A stretch of DNA of 64,000 nucleotides from Taudactylus pleione (lineage: Eukaryota; Chordata; Amphibia; Anura; Myobatrachidae): positions 1-64,000 of the forward strand of contig JAUIMM010002023.1 in assembly GCA_031769625.1 (NCBI GenBank), given 5' to 3'. Shown here in pieces: positions 56,711 to 64,000 of this stretch (positions are counted from its first letter, which is position 1; every line of letters begins with the position of its first letter). The notes below the pieces were generated by a model that searched no databases, had not been told where the DNA came from, and was given only the letters and a program-made list of their open reading frames with translations. The translations under genes and the position numbers were made by a program.

Positions 56711-56856
56711 TCTATTAAATGTAACACTATACACCACATTCTATACTATGTACCATTAGACAGCTCTACACCACATTATATATTCTATTAAATGTAACAC
56801 TATACACCACATTCTATACTATGTACCATTAGACAGCTCTACACCACATTATATAC
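56711..56856 (-). repeat. 73-bp tandem duplication out of monomer register
   Basis: TCTATTAAATGTAACACTAT starts at 56,711 and again at 56,784. The join ACATTATATATTCTATTA fuses the inside of one monomer (ACATTATATACTATG type) to the inside of another (CATATTCTATTAAATG type). 73 is not a sum of 29 and 37, so this duplication ignored monomer boundaries. Confidence 0.85.
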
Positions 56857-57240
56857 TATGTACCACTGTACACCATATTCTATACTATGTATCACTATAC
56901 ACCACATTCTAGGCTATGTACCACTATACACCATATTCTATACTATGTACCTCTATACACCAAATTCTATACTATGTACCACTATACACCACATTCTATA
57001 CTATTTACCATTATACAGCTCTAAATCACATTCTATACTATGTACCACTATACACCACATTCTATACTATGTACCACTATACACCATATTCTATACTATG
57101 TATCACAATACACCATATTCTATACTGTGTACCACTATACACCATATTCTATACTATGTACCACAATACACACCATATTCTATACTATGTACCGCTAAAC
57201 ACCATTTTCTTTACTATGTACCACTATACACCATATACTA

Positions 57241-57814
57241 TGCTATGTAACACAATACAGCTCTACACCATATTCTATACTATTTACCATTATACAGCAC
57301 TACACAATATTCTATACTATGTACCACTTTACAGGTCTACACCAAATTCTATACTATGTACCACTATTCACCATATTCTATACTAGGTATCACAATACAC
57401 CATATTCTATACTGTGTACCACTATACACCATATTCTATACTATGTACCACAATACACACCATATTCTATACTATGTACCGCTATACACCATTTTTTTTA
57501 CTATGTACCACTATACACCATATACTATGCTATGTAACACAATACAGCTCTACACCATATTCTATACTATTTACCATTATACAGCACTACACAATATTCT
57601 ATACTATGTAACACTTTACAGGTCTACACCAAATTCTATACTATGTACCACTATTCACCATATTCTATACTATGTACCACTATACAGCTCTACACCACAT
57701 TATGTACTATATACCACTATACACCATATTCTATACTATGTAGCACTATACACAATACTCTATACTATGCAGCACTGTACAGCTATTCACCATATTCTAT
57801 ACTATATACCACTA
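57241..57814 (-). repeat. 287-bp local tandem duplication
   Basis: The rare TGCTATGTAACACAATACAG monomer occurs at 57,241 and 57,528, with the surrounding GTACCGCTA, CACAATACACACC and TTACAGGTCTACACC monomers in the same order. 287 equals 5x29+3x37+31, nine whole monomers. Confidence 0.8.
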
Positions 57815-60264
57815 TACACCCTATTGTATACTATGTACCACTATACAGCTCTACACCATATTCTATTCTATGTACCACTATACAGCTCTACACCACATTC
57901 TATACTATGTACCACTATACACCATATTCTAGACTATGTACCACTATACACCATATTCTATACTATGTACATCTATACACCATATTCTATACTATGTACC
58001 TCTATACACCATTTCCTATACTATATACCACTATACACCATTTTCTAAACTATGTACCACTATAAACCATATTCTATACTATAAACAACTATACAGCTCA
58101 CCCCATATTCTATACTATGTACCTCTAAACACCATAATTTAAACTATGTACCACTATACACCACATTCTATACTATGTAGCACTATACACCATATTCTTT
58201 ACTATGTACTACTATACACCATTTTCTATACTATGAACCACTATACAGCTCTACACCATATTCTATACTATATACCACTATATACCATATTCTATACTAT
58301 GTACCACTATTCACCTCTACACCATATTCTATACTATGTACCACTATACAGCTGTATACCACATTCCATACTATGTACCACTATACAGCTCTACACCATG
58401 TTCTATACTATATACTACTATACAACACATTATATACTATGTACCACTATACACCATATTCTATTAAATGTAACACTATACACCACATTCTATACTATGT
58501 ACCATTAGACAGCTCTACACCACATTATATACTATGTACCACTGTACACCATATTCTATACTATGTATCACTATACACCACATTCTAGGCTATGTACCAC
58601 TATACACCATATTCTATACTATGTACCTCTATACACCATATTCTATACTATGTACCACTATACACCACATTCTATACTATTTACCATTATACAGCTCTAA
58701 ATCACATTCTATACTATGTACCACTATACACCACATTCTATACTATGTACCATTATACAGCTCTACACCACATTCTATAATATGTACCACTATACACCAT
58801 ATTCTATACTATGTACCACTATACAGCTCAACACCACATTCTATACTATGTACCACTATACACCACTATACCCCACATTCTAGACTATGTACCACTATAC
58901 ACCATATTCTATTCTATGTACCTCTATACACCATAATTTATACTATGTACCACTATACACCACATTCTATACTATGTAGCACTATACACCATATTCTGTA
59001 CTATGTACATCTATACACCATATTCTATACTGTGTGCCACTATACACCATATTCTATACTATGTACAACAACACACCATATTCTATACTATTTACAACTA
59101 TATACCATATTCTATACTTTATTCCGCTATACACAATATTCTATACTATGTACTACTATACACCAAAATCTATACTATGTACCACAATACACCATATTCT
59201 ATACTATGTACCACTATACATCTCTACACCAAATTATACACTATGTTCCTCTATACACCATATTCTATACTATGTACCACTATACACCACATTCTAAACT
59301 ATGTACCACTATCCACCATATTCTATACTATGTACCTCTATTCACCATATTCTATACTATATAACACTATACACCATATTCTATACTATGTACCACTATT
59401 CACCTCTACACCATATTCTATACTATGTACCACTAAACAGCTGTATACCACATTCTATACTATGTACCACTATACAGCTCTATACCATATTCTATACTAT
59501 GTACCACTATACACCACATTCTATACTATGTACCATTATACAGCTCTACACCACATTCTATAATATGTACCACTATACACCATATTCTATACTATGTACA
59601 ACTATACAGCTCTACACCACATTCTATACTATGTACCACTATACACCATATTCTATGTACCATTGTACCCCACATTCTAGACTATGTACCACTATACACC
59701 ATATTCTATACTATGTACTTCTATACACCATAATTTATACTATGTACCTCTATACACCACATTCTATACTATGTACCACTATATAGCTCTACACCAAATT
59801 CTATACTATGTACCACTATACACAACATTCTATACTATGTACCACTATACACCATATTCTATACTATGTACCTCTATACACCATATTCTATACTATGTAC
59901 CACTATACACCATATTCTATACTATATATCACAATACACCATATTCTATACTATGTACCACTATACACCATATTCTTTACTATGTACCACTATACACAGC
60001 ATATTCTATACTATGTACCACTATACACCATATTCTATGCTATGTAGCACAATACAGCTCTACACCATATTCTATACTATGTACCACAATACAGCTCTAC
60101 ACCATATTCTATACTATGTACCACTATACAGGTCTACACCAAATTTTATACTATGTACCACTATACACCATATTCTATACTATGTACCTCTATACACCAT
60201 ATTATATACTGTGTACCACTATATACCATATTCTATACTATATACCGCTATACACCATATTTTA

Positions 60265-63150
60265 TACTATGTACCACTATACAACACATTCTATACTATG
60301 TAGCACTATACACCATATTCTATACTAGGTACCTCTATACACCATATTCTATACTATGTCCCACTATACACCATATTCTATACTATGTACCACAATACAC
60401 CATATTCTATAATATTTACCTCTATACACCATATTCTGTACTTTGTACCACTATACACCATATTCTATACTATGTACCACAAAACAGCTCTACACCGTAT
60501 TCTAAACTATGTACCACTATACTGCTCTACTCCATATTCTGTACTATGTACCACTATACAGCTCTACACCATAATCTTTACTATGTACCACTATACACCA
60601 TATTCTATACTATGTACCACTTTTCACCATATTCTATACTATGTACCACTATACAGCTTTACACCACATTCTATACTATGTACCACTATACACCATATTC
60701 TATACTATATACCACTATAAACCATATTCTATACTACAAAACAACTGTACAGCTCACCCCATATTCTATGCTAGGTACCTCTATACACCATAATTTATAC
60801 TATGTACAACTATACACCACATTCTATACTATGTAGCACTATACACCATATTCTATACTATGTACTACTATACACCATTTTCTATACTATGAACCACTAT
60901 ACAGCTCTACACCATATTCTATACTATATACCACTATACACCATATTCTATACTATGTAAAACTATTCACCTCTACACCATATTCTATACTATGTACCAC
61001 TATACAGCTCTACACCATATTATATACTGTTAACTACTATACACCACATTCTATACTATGTACCACTATACACCATATTCTATTAAATGTAACACTCTAC
61101 ACCACATTCTATACTATGTACCATTATACAGCTCTACACCACATTATATGCTATGTACCACTGTACACCATATTCTATACTATGTACCACTATACACCAC
61201 ATTCTAGCTATGTACCACTATCCACCATATTCTATACTATGTATCACAATACACCATATTCTATACTATGTACAACTATACACACCATATTCTATACTAT
61301 GTACCTCTATACACAATTTTCTACACTAAGTACCACTATACACCATATTCTATGCTATGTAGCACAATACAGCTCTACACCATATTCTATACTATGTACC
61401 ACAATACAGCTCTACACCATATTCTATACTATGTACCACTTTACAGGTCTACACCAAATTCTATACTATGTACCACTATACACCATATTCTATACTATGT
61501 ACCTCTATACACCATATTCTATACTGTGTACCACTATACACCACATTCTAGCTATATACCACTATACACCATATTCTATACTATGTATCACAATATACCA
61601 TATTCTTTACTATGTACCACTATACACACCATATTCTATACTATGTACCTCTATACACCATTTTCTACACTATGTACCACTATACACCATATTCTATGCT
61701 ATGTAGCACAATACAGCTCTGCACCATATTCTATACTATGTACCACAATACAGCTCTACACCATATTCTATACTATGTACCTCTATACACCATATTCTAT
61801 ACTGTGTACCACTATATATCATATTCTATACTATATACCGCTATACACCATATTTTATACTATGTACCACTATACAACACATTCTATACTATGTAGCACT
61901 ATATACCATATTCTATACTATGTACCTCTATACACCATATTCTATACTATGTACCACTATACACCATATTCTATACTATGTACCACAATACACCATATTC
62001 TATAATATTTACCTCTATACACCATATTCTGTTCTTTGTACCACTATACACCATATTCTATACTATGTACCACAAAACAGCTCTACACTATATTCTAAAA
62101 AATGTTCCACTATACATCTCTACACCATATTCTGTACTATGTACCACTATACAGCTCTACACCATAATCTTTACTATGTACCACTATACACCATATTCTA
62201 TACTATGTACCACTTTTCACCATATTCTATACTATGTACCACTATACACCACATTCTATACTATGTACCTCTATACACTATATTTTATACTATGTACCTC
62301 TATACACCATATTCTATACTATATACCACTATACACCATATTCTATACTATATACAACTATACAGCTCTACCCCATTTTCTAAACTGTGTACCACTATAC
62401 ACCATATTCTATACTATGAACCACTATACAGCTCTACACCATATTCTAAACTATATATCACTATACACCATATTCTATACTATGTACCACTTGACAGGTC
62501 TATTCCACTTTCTATATTGTGTACCACTATACATCTCTACACCATATTCTATACTACATACTACTATACACCACATGCTATACTATGTACCACTATACAG
62601 CTCTACACCACATTCTATACTATGTACCACTATACACCATATTCTATACTATGTACCACTATACACCATATTCTATACTATAAACAACTATACAGCTCAC
62701 CCCATATTCTATATTATATACCTCTATACACCATAATTTATACTATGTACCACTATACAACACATTCTATACTATGTAGCACTATATACCATATTCTATA
62801 CTATGTACCTCTATACACCATATTCTATACTATGTACCACTATACACCATATTCTATACTATGTACCACAATACACCATATTCTATAATATTTACCTCTA
62901 TACACCATATTCTGTACTTTGTACCACTATACACCATATTCTATACTATGTACCACAAAACAGCTCTACACCATATTCTAAACTATGTACCACTATACTG
63001 CTGTACACCATATTCTGTACTATGTACCACTATACAGCTCTACACCATAATCTTTACTATGTACCAGTATACACCATATTCTATACTATGTACCACTTTT
63101 CACCATATTCTATACTATGTACCACTATACACCACATTCTATACTATGTA
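60265..63150 (-). repeat. Three copies of a ~0.4-kb block
   Basis: A block running from the CTATACAACACATTC monomer through GTACCACAAAACAGCTCTAC and CCATAATCTTTACTATG to GTACCACTTTTCACC is found at about 60,265-60,660, 61,858-62,267 and 62,741-63,150 (offsets 1593 and 883). The middle copy differs at ATTCTAAAAAATGTTCCAC, where the others have ATTCTAAACTATGTACCAC. Confidence 0.8.
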
Positions 63151-64000
63151 CCATTATACAGCTCTACACCACATTATATACTATGTACCACTGTACTCCA
63201 TATTCTATACTATGTACCACTATACACCACATTCTAGCTATGTACCACTATACACCATATTCTATACTATGTACCACTATACACCACATTCTATACTATG
63301 TACCATTATACAGCTCTAAATCCCATTATATACTATGTACCACTATACACCTCATTCTATACTATGTACCATTATACAGCTCTACACCACATTCTATAAT
63401 ATGTACCACTATACACCATATTCTATACTATGTACCACGATACAGCTCTACACCACATTCTATACTATGTACCACTATACATCATATTCTATGTACCACT
63501 ATACCCCACATTGTAGACTATGTACCACTATTCACCATATTCTATACTATGTACCTCTATACACCATAATTTATACTATGTACCACTATACACCACATTC
63601 TATACTATGTAGCACTATACACCATATTCTATACTTTGTACATCTATACACCATATTCTATACTGTGTACCACTATACACCATATTCTATACTATGTGCA
63701 ACAATACACCATATTCTATACTATTTACAACTATATAACATATTCTATACTATATTCCGCTATACACCATATTTTATACTATGTACCACTATACAACACA
63801 TTCTATACTATGTAGTACTATACACCATATTCTATACTATGTACCTCTATACACCATATTCTATACTATGTACCAGTATACATCTCTACACCACATTCTA
63901 TACTATGTTCCTCTATACACCATATTCTATACTATGTACCAATATATAGCTCTACACCAAATACTATACTATGTACCGCTATACACCACATTCTATACTT

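Larger units (their letters stand above)
55219..59000 (-). repeat. HOR block with ~1.64-1.71-kb period
   Basis: The CACATTCTAGGCTATG monomer and its preceding ACATTATATACTATG monomer recur with phases of about 55,219, 56,858 and 58,534 (1639 and 1676 bp, differing by one 37-mer). A block ending in GCTCACCCCATATTC repeats at an offset of 1712 bp (about 55,931 and 57,643). Confidence 0.8.
1..64000. repeat. 29/37-bp satellite array spanning the whole window
   Basis: The basic monomer is 29 bp: TATAGTGGTACATAG followed by TATAGAATATGGTG. A 37-bp form adds TAGAGCTG (also TAGAGTTG, TAGACCTG, TAGTGCTG) at its end. A 31-bp form has an extra GT before the next TATAG, and a 24-bp form lacks five bases between TACATAG and AATATGG. 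Most monomers contain GTAC, and the 37-bp form adds AGCT. One strand is strongly C-poor, so base skew shows polarity directly. Monomers run head to tail apart from three polarity switches and one transposon insertion. No coding gene, tRNA or rRNA is visible anywhere. I do not recognise the satellite family, and its cellular role is unknown. Confidence 0.97.
46920..64000 (-). repeat. Region 4b: reverse array after the transposon
   Basis: The same reverse-polarity satellite resumes directly and runs to the window edge. Several HORs of 0.8-2.8 kb overlap. Marker monomers include CACAATACACACCATATTC, AACAACTATACAGCTCACCCC, ATTCTATTAAATGTAACAC and ACAATACAGCTCTACACC. Confidence 0.93.

Noticed and set aside
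1..64000. Hundreds of open reading frames of 60-512 codons rich in Tyr, His, Ile and Leu
   Set aside because: They overlap in all three frames of one strand, follow monomer polarity exactly (minus strand in forward regions, plus strand in reverse regions) and arise because the monomer lacks stops on that strand. No domain, codon bias, promoter or splice structure is visible.
1..64000. Centromere identity
   Set aside because: HOR structure and AT-richness are compatible, but I see no CENP-B-box-like motif, and sequence alone cannot show centromere function.

Overview
This window appears to be satellite DNA from end to end. I found no protein-coding gene, tRNA or rRNA. The whole 64 kb is an AT-rich tandem array built from a 29-bp monomer, TATAGTGGTACATAG followed by TATAGAATATGGTG, and a 37-bp version that carries an extra TAGAGCTG at its end. 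Minor 24-bp and 31-bp forms occur at recurring places. The only non-satellite sequence is one GC-rich 391-bp insertion at 46,529-46,919. A long satellite with higher-order repeats (HORs) plus a non-autonomous DNA transposon points to a eukaryotic nuclear genome. The transposon ends (GGGCCTGATTCAGA type) and its repeated GAGCATGC motifs remind me of vertebrate, possibly amphibian, MITEs, but that attribution is from memory and weak.

Layout by monomer polarity. 'Forward' (F) means the + strand reads TATAGTGGTACATAG. Region 1 (1-18,570) is F and is organised in HOR units of about 2.7 kb with starts at 31, 2774, 5438, 8139, 10204, 11751, 14452 and 17388. Region 2 (18,578-about 19,947) is a 1.4-kb segment in reverse polarity. 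Region 3 (about 19,958-35,261) is F again, with blocks duplicated at offsets of 2837, 3378, 4336 and 6221 bp. Region 4 (35,269-64,000) is reverse, more heterogeneous, with shorter HORs, and hosts the transposon. The three polarity switches (about 18,574, 19,952 and 35,265) are short-loop inverted repeats. The first and third share the same 7-bp loop and the same flanks, so one junction seems to have been copied along with its surroundings.

The array appears to evolve by exchange in whole-monomer steps. Size differences between HOR copies resolve into sums of 29, 37 and 31 (for example 2701-2664=37, 2936-2701=2x359-483, and a 636-bp loss equal to 483+153). The transposon sits in one of three related HOR copies. 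The other two, near 45,340 and 48,640, are uninterrupted and act as empty sites, so the insertion came after that HOR was amplified. The element is almost entirely a chain of consecutive hairpins, which is the most unusual single structure here.

Long open frames run through the array on one strand (up to 512 codons at 30,141-31,679, minus strand). They arise because one strand of the monomer has no stop in any frame, and 29 is not a multiple of three. They are not genes. A centromeric, heterochromatic or other role cannot be decided from this sequence. The polarity switches could be real or partly assembly artefacts.
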